A DNA stretch of 38,498 nucleotides from positions 1-38,498 of the forward strand of contig DYJK01000021.1 of the NCBI GenBank assembly GCA_020723165.1. The letters are read 5' to 3'. Numbering within the stretch: position 1 is the first letter of the stretch; every line of letters begins with the position of its first letter. The notes under the pieces were generated by a model. That model saw only the letters and a list, made by a program, of their open reading frames with translations. It searched no databases and had not been told where the DNA came from. Origin of the DNA: Melioribacter roseus (GTDB lineage: Bacteria > Bacteroidota > Ignavibacteria > Ignavibacteriales > Melioribacteraceae). The position numbers were made by a program, and so were the translations under genes. This document shows positions 9,401 through 17,351 of the stretch, piece after piece.

Positions 9401-10503
9401 TTAATCAGAGTGATTCAAAAGGTCCGTCCAGATTGTTTATGCTCGGTTTATCAAACGATATTGGTAAGCGTGCACCATTCGGAAATTTGCAAGATAATTA
9501 CACTCACAAAAATGATCTCGATTTTAAAACCTCACGCCCATTATGGGAAGGTGCCCAGCTCGATATCAATTGGCGTGTAGGATGGGGAATCAATAAAGCC
9601 AGCACAATACAAACTAATGATGAAGGTGAAGTTACGGTGACTAATCTTGTATATACGGGAACAATTGACAGATCATTCTTAGCACTGCCATCTTCCGGTA
9701 TTTTTTCATTTTTGGGTGGGGGTATCAAAAAAGTACATGAGAATTATAATCCTAATGATGCTAACCCAGCTGAGAATTTATCAGAAGCATTTTGGAAGGG
9801 ATTTGAGACTGCCGGATTAGCCACAAGTATTCCGTTTTTAAGTGACGTATTAAAATATATTCCAAGACCAAACTGGAGTTTCAACTGGTCGGGTTTAGAG
9901 AAATATTCACTATTCAGTTTTGCAAAAAGAGTTTCATTGCAGCATTCATATACTTCCACATACAGCGAAGGATGGAAAATAAACACTGATAAAATCCAGG
10001 AAATCCAATCGCAGCGTGTTGATTTCGGATTTTCACCGCTCGTTGGTGTTACTTTGCAGTTTGACAAAGTATTCGGGGGTTCATTCCAGAGCACGGTTAG
10101 ATTTTCTACAAAAGAATCTTACAGTCTTGGTGCTACAACAAGAAATATAACTAAATCATTAAACAATGATATTAATATTACGGCGAGTTATTCAAAATCC
10201 GGATTCGAGCTGCCTTTGTTCGGCATATCGTTAAAGAACGATCTCGAAGTTTCATTCACATATACAAGCGGTAAATCCTCGAGCATTATTTATAGAATGA
10301 ATGAATTTAAGGAAGAGGGGGAACCCCAGGAAGGGAAAACGAACACAACTATTGAACCGAAAATAAAATATGTAATGAGTTCGCGTGTTACATTATCTAT
10401 CTTTTACAAAAGGACCAGTATCGAACCGGAAGGAGCATCACGTATTCCTCCTACTGTTACAAACGAAGCCGGAATTGATGTCCATATTGCTATTCAACCC
10501 TAA
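3475..10503 (+). CDS. sprA: SprA, type IX secretion outer-membrane translocon
   Basis: 2342 residues, close to the usual size of about 2,400. SprA forms the very large outer-membrane beta barrel through which folded T9SS cargo leaves the cell. Seen: a hydrophobic N-terminal signal sequence (about residues 1-24), an Asp/Ser-rich linker (about 70-130), SprA N-domain sequence such as LKIAGAVDIHGAWRSETTTG and QVQINLSGTIGDKLTIAADW, a second such region near residues 1250-1300 (NLEDGDKREVVRNLYKPLDV), and many alternating aromatic/polar strand segments to the C-terminus. Residues about 1843-1922 are low complexity: Gln/Pro/Gly/Arg-rich, then Asp-Ser repeats, then acidic. This is probably a loop, and I do not recall it as a family feature. 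porX begins 18 bases after the stop codon, which supports a shared transcript and a T9SS role. Confidence 0.93.
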   Translation: MLKLGIKLSLFPIFIASIALSFGFTNETESRFSEQLLIDACFNYLIQLDAVKNNPQQFEFQTGEQSNSWKDIFSFAVPDTTEKADTLVADSLKLLDTTKVVLSKADSILFKAKQDSLRRIDSLSQDSTARLQYFRAAREDYFSVPFRSRKPSPFFVQPSAASLIRTAELDSTGTKVIIKEKIAGEDSKVYLEIPLEEYIQLRYDALNRDLWEQKGYEYKLKSGKKDLSQLITDITNIEIPLPSTSLLSIFGPPKINLKIAGAVDIHGAWRSETTTGITSSALGNTRNEPDFKQQVQINLSGTIGDKLTIAADWNTERQFQYENQLKIKYTGYEDEIIQSIEAGNVTLQASPLIGGSEALFGVKAQMKVGPFSLTALASQKKGEVQEVSVSGGAKAQKFELHAYEYSPNHFFIHSVYADSALDAFNEYYGNPTPVLIDSIRVKDIEVWKSVTNIINPEIERKANAYMNLPRRSKGVLLNELRDSLRQTIPGEQEIDRRFILLQEGIDYEVHKATGFISFKTQIQNQDAIAVAFRMEGPTTSNDDDVYFGEFKQDVVGDSTARIVLKLVKPPNLQPQFEDAWKLQLRNIYSIGGRAVKKEGFVLDIKYQVEGQEAQSEYNGVKLIQAFGLDRYNESGSAEPDGAFDFEPERTILTGTGEIIFPVLKPFGSYLPNTSPLNLPPELQYNSVYDTTVAAAKDDGAHDKFIITGEYSASVTSVYNVGFNVVENSVRVLLNDVPLKEGVDYSVDYNLGQVIIRRDEALVPGANLKISYEQNDLFQLASKTLVGLRGLYEFNKQTSLGFSFLNLNQQTLSDKVRIGEEPLNNSIYGVDFKSSFNLPFITKALDKVISTSAPSTLTLNAEYAYINPDPNTKKSTIAGDENRSIAYIDDFEGAKRIIPLGISYGSWRDISVPDSIPLIYTLPQYNDPRNPQPQDAQMNYKAKAYWFNITPSDVTVDEIYGDRKVAAPDQQQITVLDFVYLPTERGYYNYYPDLDEKEKNWAGIMKPLSSTANNLLEENIEFIEFWVNQVTAPQDLKLYLDLGQISEDVIPNGERDTEDKIKKDNDLVDEGEDTGIDGLADVNEPGYDQTLNPDPANDNYSFQLGTGDYSKINGTEGNAVSIDLGRLPDSEDLNRNLTIDKVNSYFRYVVPLDTNKATNPFVQGGGNGWFLYRIPLKDYIRPIGDPSLSIVETIRLWVSGVTENVHLRFAEMNLVGNQWEKVLRKATTDFPEVTIDDEVLTVSTINYEDNPEYIIPPGVQRERDRTKPDYEIFKNEQSLNLILQNLEDGDKREVVRNLYKPLDVFNYKEMKLYYHADDSDLQTSISYYKDSSDYATQVYLRFGADTTNYYEYRLPLQQNSDPSQFNWSEIRLVFSELTAIKQARDTALSVIKNLYLVPIEGKEGHTYGVKGNPTLTRISFFMIGIINPKGIGNPNDNVSGSLWINELRVLEADATPGWAYTASGSLALADLLKLNFSISQTNPYFHKLSDRFGSRDDKMSWSASADLDVLKLLPINLPGSNLRIAYNRQESSIDPLYQPGTDIKVSEAQEIKRRSLNESNPDSVDIDKTVEEMKTVTQTKSYSETWTLSNIKIKIPTDAWYIRDTFNNLTFSFNYNKTSSRSPTIYNSNNWTWNAGANYSVVFSRELYFKPADIPLLGDLLSIFTDYKDVKIYFAPQTITANVTAVRKRNYSLTRSTNLATKPNIQRDFTSNRGAGFTWALTEGGLLNLSLNYDFDIQSSLAYLLAFDNIERSESEIWSDIFGGAFFGRDYSYKQTFDIKANPKLPSFGDINRYITLNASYGSSYAWQNNFTQLELGKSAGYNSKLTANLTIRLKSIFAPLFQEEKTEQSKQPFQPPTQQPTEGGRGGRRSQRGTTQQPVKPIIPEENIQVKDSLALSDSMVVNDSLAITDSSEVAEEEEVDEGPSKLEIGLEFLKLAFKWIFLDYDQIGINFSQTSSYTGGGLKGDGTGFNNFWGVNQSDSKGPSRLFMLGLSNDIGKRAPFGNLQDNYTHKNDLDFKTSRPLWEGAQLDINWRVGWGINKASTIQTNDEGEVTVTNLVYTGTIDRSFLALPSSGIFSFLGGGIKKVHENYNPNDANPAENLSEAFWKGFETAGLATSIPFLSDVLKYIPRPNWSFNWSGLEKYSLFSFAKRVSLQHSYTSTYSEGWKINTDKIQEIQSQRVDFGFSPLVGVTLQFDKVFGGSFQSTVRFSTKESYSLGATTRNITKSLNNDINITASYSKSGFELPLFGISLKNDLEVSFTYTSGKSSSIIYRMNEFKEEGEPQEGKTNTTIEPKIKYVMSSRVTLSIFYKRTSIEPEGASRIPPTVTNEAGIDVHIAIQP

Positions 10504-10521
10504 CATTTATTAAACTACTAT

Positions 10522-12093
10522 ATGAAAAAAAATAAAATCCTTTGGGTCGATGACGAAATAGAACTTCTCCGTTCTCACATTATCTTTTTGAATGAGAAGG
10601 GGTATGATGTTGAAACCGTTACAAACGGAGAAGATGCTATCTCGATGGTAAAAAATAAAAATTACGATTTGATCTTTCTTGACGAAATGATGGCCGGACT
10701 TGGCGGTTTAGAAACACTTGCCCAGTTGAAAGAATTCAATCCGAACATCCCGGTGGTGATGGTAACCAAAAGTGAAGAAGAATCATTGATGCACGATGCA
10801 ATCGGCAGCAAGATAAGCGATTACCTGATTAAACCGGTTGTACCTTCGCAAATATTGATGGTTTGTAAAAAAATTCTTGAAAGCAAAAAAATTTCCGGTG
10901 AGTATGTTGCTAAAGATTATTTAAGCGACTTCAATGAAATCTCACGCAAACTTCTTTTAGATCCTGATTATGATGATTGGCTCGAAATTTATCTTAAGCT
11001 TGTTTCCTGGGATATGGAACTTGATATTCATCCAGAAGTTGATTTGCGCCAAACACTTGAAGAACAAAGAAAGGAATGCAACCAGGAATTCTCTAAATAT
11101 GTAGAAAAGAATTACAAAAATTGGACGGATTCTGTTGGGCAAGAAAATGCACCAACACTTACTACCGAAATTTTAAATAAGTATGTTTTGCCGGAACTGT
11201 CAAAATCTGATAATCCTTTGTTTCTATTTGTGATTGATTGTCTCCGCTACGACCAATGGCTTGTGATGGAAAAACATCTAAACCAAATTTTTAATATCCA
11301 GAAAGATTTTTATTATTCAATTCTGCCTACTGCAACACCATATGCACGTAATGCACTCTTTGCCGGTCTGTTTCCTTCGGAAATTGAAAAACATTATCCT
11401 GATCTATGGTCATCGATGGGTGATGATGAGAGCAGCATGAACAAATACGAAAAAGAATTATTGCAGCTCCTACTTAACCGCAAAAAGATTCAATTGAAAA
11501 ACGAACTTAAATACGTTAAGATAATTGACCCTGAAGTTGGAAGATCATTTGAGCAGAACGTGCTGTCGCATAAAAAGACCCACTTTATGGCAGTTGTCGT
11601 AAATTTTCTTGATATGATTGCGCACGGAAGATCGGATTCTCAAATACTAAAAGAGATTGCACCCGATGAAGCTGCATATCGCTCATTAACAAATAGCTGG
11701 TTCCAGCATTCTTATTTGCTGAATACTTTCAAGGCAATAGCTTCAATACCGAAAGCTCGTGTCATAGTAACAACAGATCACGGAAGTATAAGAACATTGA
11801 GAGGTGCTAAAGTTTTAGGTGATAGAGAGGCATCTACTAACTTAAGGTTTAAATTCGGGAAGAATTTAAAAGTAGATGATAAGCATGCTATCTTTATCAA
11901 AAATCCTTCCGATTACAAACTGCCGAAAACCAGCATGACGATTAACTATATTATTGCTAAAGAGGATTTTTATTTTGTTTATCCAACCGACTACCATAAA
12001 TATTTAAGCTACTACAAAGATAGTTTTCAGCATGGTGGTATATCGATGGAAGAGATGATTTTGCCGGTTATCAAAATGGAGAGTAAAGTTTAA
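10522..12093 (+). CDS. porX: PorX, response regulator fused to PglZ-type phosphatase
   Basis: 523 residues, the usual PorX size. The N-terminal receiver domain (about 1-120) has the acidic pair Asp10/Asp11, phospho-acceptor Asp54 in IFLDEMM, Thr82 and Lys104 in YLIKP. The C-terminal part (about 230-523) is an alkaline-phosphatase-superfamily PglZ domain with likely zinc ligands Asp239 (VIDCLRYD), Asp364 and His368 (FLDMIAHG), Asp419 and His420 (TTDHGS) and His504. The catalytic threonine is probably Thr270 or Thr272 (PTATPYARN). PorX with the sensor PorY controls or engages T9SS in Porphyromonas, and its enzyme domain is reported to act on phosphodiester substrates. No histidine kinase is encoded in this window. 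It lies directly after sprA and overlaps tsaE by one base (TAATG). Confidence 0.93.
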   Translation: MKKNKILWVDDEIELLRSHIIFLNEKGYDVETVTNGEDAISMVKNKNYDLIFLDEMMAGLGGLETLAQLKEFNPNIPVVMVTKSEEESLMHDAIGSKISDYLIKPVVPSQILMVCKKILESKKISGEYVAKDYLSDFNEISRKLLLDPDYDDWLEIYLKLVSWDMELDIHPEVDLRQTLEEQRKECNQEFSKYVEKNYKNWTDSVGQENAPTLTTEILNKYVLPELSKSDNPLFLFVIDCLRYDQWLVMEKHLNQIFNIQKDFYYSILPTATPYARNALFAGLFPSEIEKHYPDLWSSMGDDESSMNKYEKELLQLLLNRKKIQLKNELKYVKIIDPEVGRSFEQNVLSHKKTHFMAVVVNFLDMIAHGRSDSQILKEIAPDEAAYRSLTNSWFQHSYLLNTFKAIASIPKARVIVTTDHGSIRTLRGAKVLGDREASTNLRFKFGKNLKVDDKHAIFIKNPSDYKLPKTSMTINYIIAKEDFYFVYPTDYHKYLSYYKDSFQHGGISMEEMILPVIKMESKV

Positions 12094-12524
12094 TGGAATT
12101 CCCGTTTGAAACAAAGTTGTTTAGAGAAACCGATACGATTGAAACTGCTAAAAAATTTTCTTCTTGTTTGGTCCCGGGTGATGTTGTACTATTGAATGGA
12201 AACTTAGGTGCCGGTAAAACTTTTTTTGTTAAGTATGTGTGTAAGGAATTTGCAATTGAAAATGTATCGAGTCCAAGTTTTGCTATTATCAACGAGTACA
12301 TTAATTCAAAAAAAATTTTCCACTTCGATTTTTACCGAATTAAAAAAGAAACGGAACTGTACGATATCGGTATTGAAGAATACCTAAGTAACGATGAAGC
12401 AATTGTTTTTATCGAATGGGCACAGCTATGGGAAGGAATACTCCATCACAAATCATATGTTGTTAATATTGAATTGAACGGTATTGATGAAAGAACTATA
12501 AGAATAATAAAATGTCAAAATTAA
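12093..12524 (+). CDS. tsaE: tRNA t6A biosynthesis ATPase TsaE
   Basis: 143 residues, typical for TsaE. It is the small ATPase that works with TsaB and TsaD to place threonylcarbamoyl on A37 of ANN-decoding tRNAs. The Walker A motif GNLGAGKT is at residues 36-43, followed by SSPSFAIINEY and HFDFYRI, then a Walker-B-like AIVFIEWAQLWEG, all family hallmarks. The start ATG overlaps the porX stop codon (TAATG) and the end overlaps tsaB by 13 bases, so translation is probably coupled. TsaD and TsaC are not in the window. Placement of tsaE after porX is, as I recall, also common in flavobacteria. Confidence 0.93.
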   Translation: MEFPFETKLFRETDTIETAKKFSSCLVPGDVVLLNGNLGAGKTFFVKYVCKEFAIENVSSPSFAIINEYINSKKIFHFDFYRIKKETELYDIGIEEYLSNDEAIVFIEWAQLWEGILHHKSYVVNIELNGIDERTIRIIKCQN

Positions 12525-13159
12525 AGTTGCCTATACTTGCTATCGAAACTTCAGGGGAACTGTGCAGCGCTTCTGCAATGACCGGTGAAAAAATATTTTA
12601 TGAAACTACCATACGACAGAAAAACATTCATTCGGAAAAAATATTTGAAGTAACCGAAAATATTCTCACTGCTGCTAAATTAAAAATTGACGAGATACAA
12701 TCTATTGCTTATTCAAACGGACCCGGTTCGTTCACCGGTCTGCGTATCGGGTTATCTGCTGCAAAAGGATTAGCTTTTGGAATATCTAAACCGATTATTC
12801 CCGTACCAACGTTTAATGCTTTGGCATATTCAATTTCTAAATATCATAATGATGAAACGAAGTTCTCCATCATTAGGAATGCAAGTACGGAAGAAGTATA
12901 TAAAGCTGATTACTATCTGAAAGGTGAACTTGTTTATGGAATCGTTGAATTGATTAGTAAGGGAGATGCTAAAAAAAATGGAAGTAATTTGATCTATGGC
13001 GATAAGATAGAGAAACTAAATATTCACGAAATGACCGGACCCTCGGCAAATCAAATAGCAGAATGGGCTTATTTATTTGGAGAGGATTTATTAACTTTTG
13101 ATTACGATTATCTAGAACCTAATTATCTTAAGAAATTTATTGTAAAGGTGAAAAAATGA
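12512..13159 (+). CDS. tsaB: tRNA t6A biosynthesis protein TsaB
   Basis: 215 residues, near the usual 220-230. TsaB is an ASKHA-fold protein that has lost catalysis and serves as a platform for TsaD in t6A tRNA modification. Hallmarks: LAIETSGELCSASAM at the N-terminus, the highly conserved YSNGPGSFTGLRIGLSAAKG near residues 68-87, and PVPTFNALAYS. The C-terminal half is less conserved, as expected. It overlaps tsaE by 13 bases at its start and the DUF1573 gene by 4 bases (ATGA) at its end, so it sits in a translationally coupled chain. Confidence 0.92.
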   Translation: MSKLKLPILAIETSGELCSASAMTGEKIFYETTIRQKNIHSEKIFEVTENILTAAKLKIDEIQSIAYSNGPGSFTGLRIGLSAAKGLAFGISKPIIPVPTFNALAYSISKYHNDETKFSIIRNASTEEVYKADYYLKGELVYGIVELISKGDAKKNGSNLIYGDKIEKLNIHEMTGPSANQIAEWAYLFGEDLLTFDYDYLEPNYLKKFIVKVKK

Positions 13160-13875
13160 AAAGGATGGTTATCTTTTCAATACTTTTATTAAATACTTAT
13201 ACATTTGCACAAAATACGCCCAGGATTACATCGCCAAAACCGACACATGATTTTGGAGATATTCTTGAAGGGCAAGTTGTATCCCACTCATTCGAGATTG
13301 TAAATCAAGGCACGACAGATTTAAAGATTGATAAAGTACAAGCATCGTGCGGTTGTACAGCCGCCCAGCCGGAAAAAAAGCTATTGAAACCCGGTGAAAA
13401 AACGGTGATAAAAGTTGAGTTCGATTCAGAAAATAGAATGGGGCAACAGCACAAATATGTATATGTGAAATCTAACGATCCTAAAGCACCTGATTTCAAA
13501 TTGTCTTTTACAGCAAACATTGTAGATAAAATTATTAATAAATCAGGCAAGAATCCGAAACTTATACTGAATCAAAATCAATATGATTTCGGAAATGTTG
13601 ACGAAGGAAAAGTTGTTGAAGCAAAAATCGGTTTAAAGAATACGGGTGATGATGTACTTGAAATAAAAGATGTTAAAACATCATGCGGATGTACTGCTGC
13701 CTTATTAAGCAGCAAAAAATTAAATCCCGGTGAAAACGGTACGATCAAAATTGAACTTGATACTTCGAACAGATCCGGTAAAATGGTCCGCACAGTAACA
13801 TTATATACAAACGATTCTTCTAATCCCAACCAGACAATAACACTATCAGTTAACATAGAGCAGAGAAAATCTTAA
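13156..13875 (+). CDS. Exported DUF1573 protein with two CGCT domains
   Basis: 239 residues. A short signal peptide (about 1-19, [19 protein letters not shown]) is followed by two copies of a DUF1573 domain, an immunoglobulin-like ASH/HYDIN-type fold of about 100 residues. Each copy starts HDFGDI or YDFGNV and carries the SCGCTAA motif (cysteines 65/67 and 177/179), then KPGEK or NPGEN and V-EFDS or [11 protein letters not shown]1573 proteins are very common and poorly characterised in Bacteroidota. The paired cysteines might bind metal or form disulfides in the periplasm. It overlaps tsaB by 4 bases and accD by one base (TAATG). Why an exported protein sits between tRNA and lipid genes is not clear from sequence. 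Confidence 0.85.
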   Translation: MKRMVIFSILLLNTYTFAQNTPRITSPKPTHDFGDILEGQVVSHSFEIVNQGTTDLKIDKVQASCGCTAAQPEKKLLKPGEKTVIKVEFDSENRMGQQHKYVYVKSNDPKAPDFKLSFTANIVDKIINKSGKNPKLILNQNQYDFGNVDEGKVVEAKIGLKNTGDDVLEIKDVKTSCGCTAALLSSKKLNPGENGTIKIELDTSNRSGKMVRTVTLYTNDSSNPNQTITLSVNIEQRKS

Positions 13876-14714
13876 TGGCTTGGTTCAAAAGAAAAAAAGA
13901 AAATATTTCTAAGGATAGTAAAAAAAGCGATATACCTGACGGGCAGTGGGCTAAATGTGAAGATTGTGGAGAGATAGTTCATAACAAACAACTCGAAGTT
14001 AATTGGTGGGTCTGTCCCAAATGTAGTTACCATTTCAGGATCGGCAGCGACCAATATATTTCATTGATATTTGACAAAGGAACATTTAAAGAGTACGATA
14101 AAAAAATGCGTTCGGGTGATCCGCTCGAATTTTCAGATACAAAAAAATATACGGATCGTGTTAGTACCACAATTAAAAAAAGCGGAATGAATGATGCCGT
14201 TAAAACCGGTATAGGGAAAATTGATGGAAAGAAAGCTGCATTCGCGTGTATGGATTTTGGTTTTATTGGCGGCAGTATGGGTTCAGTTGTAGGTGAAAAA
14301 ATAGCAAGAATAATAGATGCCGCATACGAAGAGAAAATTCCTTTAATAATTATCAGCCAAAGCGGCGGCGCCAGAATGATGGAAGGTGCCTTTTCCTTGA
14401 TGCAAATGGGAAAAACTAGTGCACGTCTTGCCCGTCTTGCCGATGCAAAATTACCATTCATTTCAGTACTGACCGACCCCACCACCGGTGGTGTTACCGC
14501 AAGTTATGCTATGCTTGGTGATGTTATAATTGCCGAACCAAAAGCATTGATTGGTTTTGCCGGACCACGTGTTATTAAACAAACTATCGGTAAAGACTTA
14601 CCGGAGGGATTTCAACGCTCAGAATTTTTACTTGAGAATGGATTCCTCGATTTTATTGTGAACAGAAAACAAATGAAAGAAAAACTTTCACAAATGATCG
14701 AGTATTTAACTTGA
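13875..14714 (+). CDS. accD: Acetyl-CoA carboxylase carboxyltransferase subunit beta
   Basis: 279 residues, the normal length. It transfers the carboxyl group from carboxybiotin to acetyl-CoA, making malonyl-CoA for fatty-acid synthesis, as a complex with AccA. An N-terminal zinc ribbon holds Cys28, Cys31, Cys47 and Cys50 (CEDC and CPKC). The carboxyltransferase (crotonase) fold follows, with [48 protein letters not shown] and [15 protein letters not shown]. The start ATG overlaps the preceding stop codon. The gene ends back to back with the convergent cysteine desulfurase gene, with no space for a terminator between them. Confidence 0.96.
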   Translation: MAWFKRKKENISKDSKKSDIPDGQWAKCEDCGEIVHNKQLEVNWWVCPKCSYHFRIGSDQYISLIFDKGTFKEYDKKMRSGDPLEFSDTKKYTDRVSTTIKKSGMNDAVKTGIGKIDGKKAAFACMDFGFIGGSMGSVVGEKIARIIDAAYEEKIPLIIISQSGGARMMEGAFSLMQMGKTSARLARLADAKLPFISVLTDPTTGGVTASYAMLGDVIIAEPKALIGFAGPRVIKQTIGKDLPEGFQRSEFLLENGFLDFIVNRKQMKEKLSQMIEYLT

Positions 14715-15863
14715 TCACTTCCTGAATTTTTTTGACATTTTATCCAACACATCGAGAGTATAATCAACTTCTTCAATTTTGTTTTGTGAACCGAATGAGA
14801 AGCGGATAGTTCCGTTTGCATCTTGAACCGATTTACCGCTTGCAAGCATAACATGCGATGGTTTCAACGTTCCCGAAGTGCATGCCGCACCATTGGAAGC
14901 AGCAACACCGTTTATATCTAGATAAATCAGCGTTGCTTCGGCGTCGTTATTATATAACTCTGATTTAAAAGTAATACTTAAAATGTGCGGTATAGTGTTC
15001 ACACCGCTGTTTATGACTATTCCGTTTTTATCAATTGTTGATAGACCGTTTAGAAATCTTTCCCGTAATTTTTTTGCGTGTTCATAATTATTATACATTT
15101 CATTCTTAGCAATTTTAACAGCTTCTGCAAATCCAACAATGGCAGAAACATTTTCGGTACCGCCTCTTCTATTTCTTTCTTGTGAACCGCCGTGAATGAT
15201 CGGGGAAATTGGTGTACCGCTTTTAACGTATAAAAATCCGCAACCCTTTGGCCCGTTTACTTTATGGGATGATGCTGATAAAGAATTAATTTTTATTTTT
15301 CTTACATCAACTGGAATTTTCCCAAAACTTTGAACTGCATCGGTGTGGACAATTAGATTGTTGGTGAGACCGAATATTCTATCAAAATCATTTATAGTGC
15401 CGGTCTCATTGTTAATGTGAATAAATGAAAAGAGGGAAGTGTTATTGTCAATTAAATTGTTCAAATCCTGAATGTCGATTCCAGTATCTGCGATTATTTT
15501 ACAGAAATGTACATCGAAATCTGAATGTTGTAAGTTTTCAGCAGTTTCAATTACAGATTTATGATCTGCTTGTGTGACAACAATATTATTTTTTTTTGAT
15601 TCTTTGCATTCTTCGTTTGCTATACCGGTAATTGCAAAATTGTTTGCTTCGGTACCTCCGCTTGTAAAATAAATTTCACTTGCATCGGCATTAATAAAAT
15701 CAGCTATAGTTTCTCTTGCCTCTTCAACAGCTACGCGCGCATTTCTGCCAAAAGAATGAATCGAGGACGGGTTGCCATATTCATCAGCTAAAAATTTTGT
15801 AACTCTTTCAAAAACTTTTGGATGGAGCGGAGTAGTAGCAGCATTATCGAAATATACTTTCAT
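14715..15863 (-). CDS. Cysteine desulfurase (NifS/IscS-like)
   Basis: 382 residues. A PLP enzyme that takes sulfur from cysteine for Fe-S clusters and thio-modified tRNA. Seen: start MKVYFDNAATTPLHP, TSGGTEANN, catalytic His101 in QADHKSV, Asp175 in HTDAVQS, PLP-lysine Lys201 in SASSHKVNGPKG, RRGGTENV, and the active-site loop with Cys328 in SNGAACTSG. The short loop with a single downstream Ser/Gly-rich stretch and the overall length fit the NifS/IscS group I, not SufS. No IscU or NifU gene is adjacent. It follows birA on the minus strand with 25 bases between, so the two are probably co-transcribed. It is convergent with accD. Confidence 0.92.
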   Translation of the reverse strand: MKVYFDNAATTPLHPKVFERVTKFLADEYGNPSSIHSFGRNARVAVEEARETIADFINADASEIYFTSGGTEANNFAITGIANEECKESKKNNIVVTQADHKSVIETAENLQHSDFDVHFCKIIADTGIDIQDLNNLIDNNTSLFSFIHINNETGTINDFDRIFGLTNNLIVHTDAVQSFGKIPVDVRKIKINSLSASSHKVNGPKGCGFLYVKSGTPISPIIHGGSQERNRRGGTENVSAIVGFAEAVKIAKNEMYNNYEHAKKLRERFLNGLSTIDKNGIVINSGVNTIPHILSITFKSELYNNDAEATLIYLDINGVAASNGAACTSGTLKPSHVMLASGKSVQDANGTIRFSFGSQNKIEEVDYTLDVLDKMSKKFRK

Positions 15864-15888
15864 TTACCGGTATTATCCTTTCTTTACC

Positions 15889-16656
15889 TTACCTTAAGCT
15901 TACATCTCCAAAATGAATTTTTTCGGTTTTATCACCTTGTTTAAGCATCAGTATTCCATCGTCATCAATATCATCGAATATGCCGACCTTTGTTTTATCA
16001 CCTTCAACTATTTTAATTTTTTCACCAATCATTTTACATCTGTTACGCCAGTCGTTAATTATTTTACCCGGATCCGATTTTGCAATTATTAACATGTCTT
16101 CAAAATTGTTTAACATCTCGCTCAATAGTTTTTCACGATTTACAATTTCGTGAAATTCCCGTCTAACTGAAGTTGGTTGTATATCAAACTTACCGGGAAA
16201 GTTTGGTTGATTTACATTGATGCCGATGCCAATTACCACTTTACTTATTTTACTTCCTTTTGAACTGGATTCAATTAATATTCCGGCTATTTTTTTCTTG
16301 TTCACCAGGACATCATTAGGCCATTTCAACTCAACATGAAGTTGGAAAAGATTTTCAATTGATTGAGCAATGGCTAATGAAGAACCAAGATTGATGATAT
16401 TTAATTTATAATCTTTTAAATCGTTCTTTAAAAGTACTGAGAATGTCAAATTTTGTCCGGCGTTGCTGATCCAAACTCTTTCTTTTCTTCCTTTTCCCTT
16501 ACTCTGAAATTCTGCAAGTAGAACAGTCCCGTTCTGACCAAATTCTTTGTTATTTAATAAAACAGTGTTTGTAGAATCAACTTCATCGCTGTAAATAAAA
16601 TTTCTCCCGATAAACTCTGTATCGAGTTTAATATCGAATTCTTCAATATTGAACAC
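15889..16656 (-). CDS. birA: Biotin--[acetyl-CoA carboxylase] ligase
   Basis: 255 residues. It joins biotin to the carrier protein of biotin carboxylases. Seen: DEVDSTN (28-30 STN), the biotinyl-AMP loop GKGRKERVW (54-62, where many enzymes have GRGRRGR.W), NLTFSVLLK, the core KWPNDVLVNKKKIAGILIE (111-129) and GIGINVN, then a small C-terminal SH3-like domain ending in FGDVSLR. It has no N-terminal helix-turn-helix, so it is the catalytic-only class and not a repressor. Its partner reaction is carried by the AccB-AccC complex. AccD of the same pathway is close by on the other strand, but AccB and AccC are not in the window. Confidence 0.92.
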   Translation of the reverse strand: MFNIEEFDIKLDTEFIGRNFIYSDEVDSTNTVLLNNKEFGQNGTVLLAEFQSKGKGRKERVWISNAGQNLTFSVLLKNDLKDYKLNIINLGSSLAIAQSIENLFQLHVELKWPNDVLVNKKKIAGILIESSSKGSKISKVVIGIGINVNQPNFPGKFDIQPTSVRREFHEIVNREKLLSEMLNNFEDMLIIAKSDPGKIINDWRNRCKMIGEKIKIVEGDKTKVGIFDDIDDDGILMLKQGDKTEKIHFGDVSLR

Positions 16657-16821
16657 AAACTCCTCCTCTTACCAACAAGTGAAATTAGGTCGTACTATAT
16701 GACAGCAAATCAGTGCTGCTAATAAATTTTTCAGATAGTGCGACAAGAATTCCGGACTCGTTAAAATCTTATTAAACTAATTAATTTCTTTTATGTAAAC
16801 GAGTTACAGTGATTTTCCTCT

Positions 16822-16839
16822 TTGGCATATTGATTGTGT
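16822..16839 (+). promoter_or_regulatory. Possible sigma-54-like promoter of hsp20
   Basis: Upstream of the first Hsp20 gene, TTGGCATATTGATTGTGT places GG at 16824-16825 and GT at 16836-16837, with ten bases between. The sigma-54 consensus is TGGCAC-N5-TTGC with GG-N10-GC, so this is one base off at the invariant -12 C. Sigma-70 hexamers at normal spacing are not evident, and no CIRCE element is seen. A start near 16848 would leave a short leader containing the strong AGGAGG at 16860-16865. The rest of the 214-base gap (16657-16821) shows nothing I can name. Confidence 0.3.
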
Positions 16840-16870
16840 AATACGAAACAAATAAATAAAGGAGGAAATC

Positions 16871-17305
16871 ATGACACTCATAAAATTTGAACCTTTAAGA
16901 GAACTCGAAAATGTTCACGATCGAATTCAAAGATATTTTGACGAATTCGCAAACTTCGGTTTCTCTTTCACAGAAAATTTCAATCCGAGAATTGATATCT
17001 CGGAAGATGACAAAACTTATAGTGTTGTTGCTGACATACCCGGAGTAAAAAAAGATAATCTAAAAATCACATTGCAAGATAACATTTTAACTGTTGAAGG
17101 TGAAAAGAAAAAAGAAGAAGAAAAATCCGGGAAAAATTATTATCGTGCAGAAAGAGTTTACGGAAATTTTAAAAGAAGTTTTACTTTGCCGGTTCAGATA
17201 GATTCAGATAAAGTTGATGCTAAATTTGAAGACGGGACATTAAAAATAGTTTTACAGAAGTTAGTACCTCAACCGAAAAATGAAAAAATAATCGAGCTGA
17301 AGTAG
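16871..17305 (+). CDS. Small heat-shock protein Hsp20
   Basis: 144 residues. It is an ATP-independent holdase that binds unfolding proteins and hands them to DnaK. The alpha-crystallin domain (about 38-130) includes PRIDISEDDKTYSVVADIPG, VKKDNLKITLQDNILTVEGE, the dimer-loop region with YRAERVYGNFKRSFTLP, and DAKFEDGTLKIVL. A C-terminal IIELK tail gives an I-x-L type anchor for oligomers. The start is fixed by a strong ribosome-binding site (AGGAGG, 5 bases before ATG). It is the first gene of a stress island with dnaK and a second, different Hsp20. Confidence 0.94.
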   Translation: MTLIKFEPLRELENVHDRIQRYFDEFANFGFSFTENFNPRIDISEDDKTYSVVADIPGVKKDNLKITLQDNILTVEGEKKKEEEKSGKNYYRAERVYGNFKRSFTLPVQIDSDKVDAKFEDGTLKIVLQKLVPQPKNEKIIELK

Positions 17306-17351
17306 TACCTTTAACTCTTAAATATTAACAACTTATCAAGGAAAAAGAATA

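Noticed and set aside
9744-10094. 116-codon minus-strand open frame inside sprA
   Set aside because: It lies wholly within the sprA coding region, has no recognisable motif or ribosome site, and reads like a frame shadow of the beta-barrel sequence.
14027-14485. 152-codon minus-strand open frame inside accD
   Set aside because: accD is unmistakable on the plus strand. The opposite frame has no family features.
17306-17351. CIRCE/HrcA operator before dnaK
   Set aside because: No TTAGCACTC-N9-GAGTGCTAA pair is present in the gap before dnaK or before the first hsp20.
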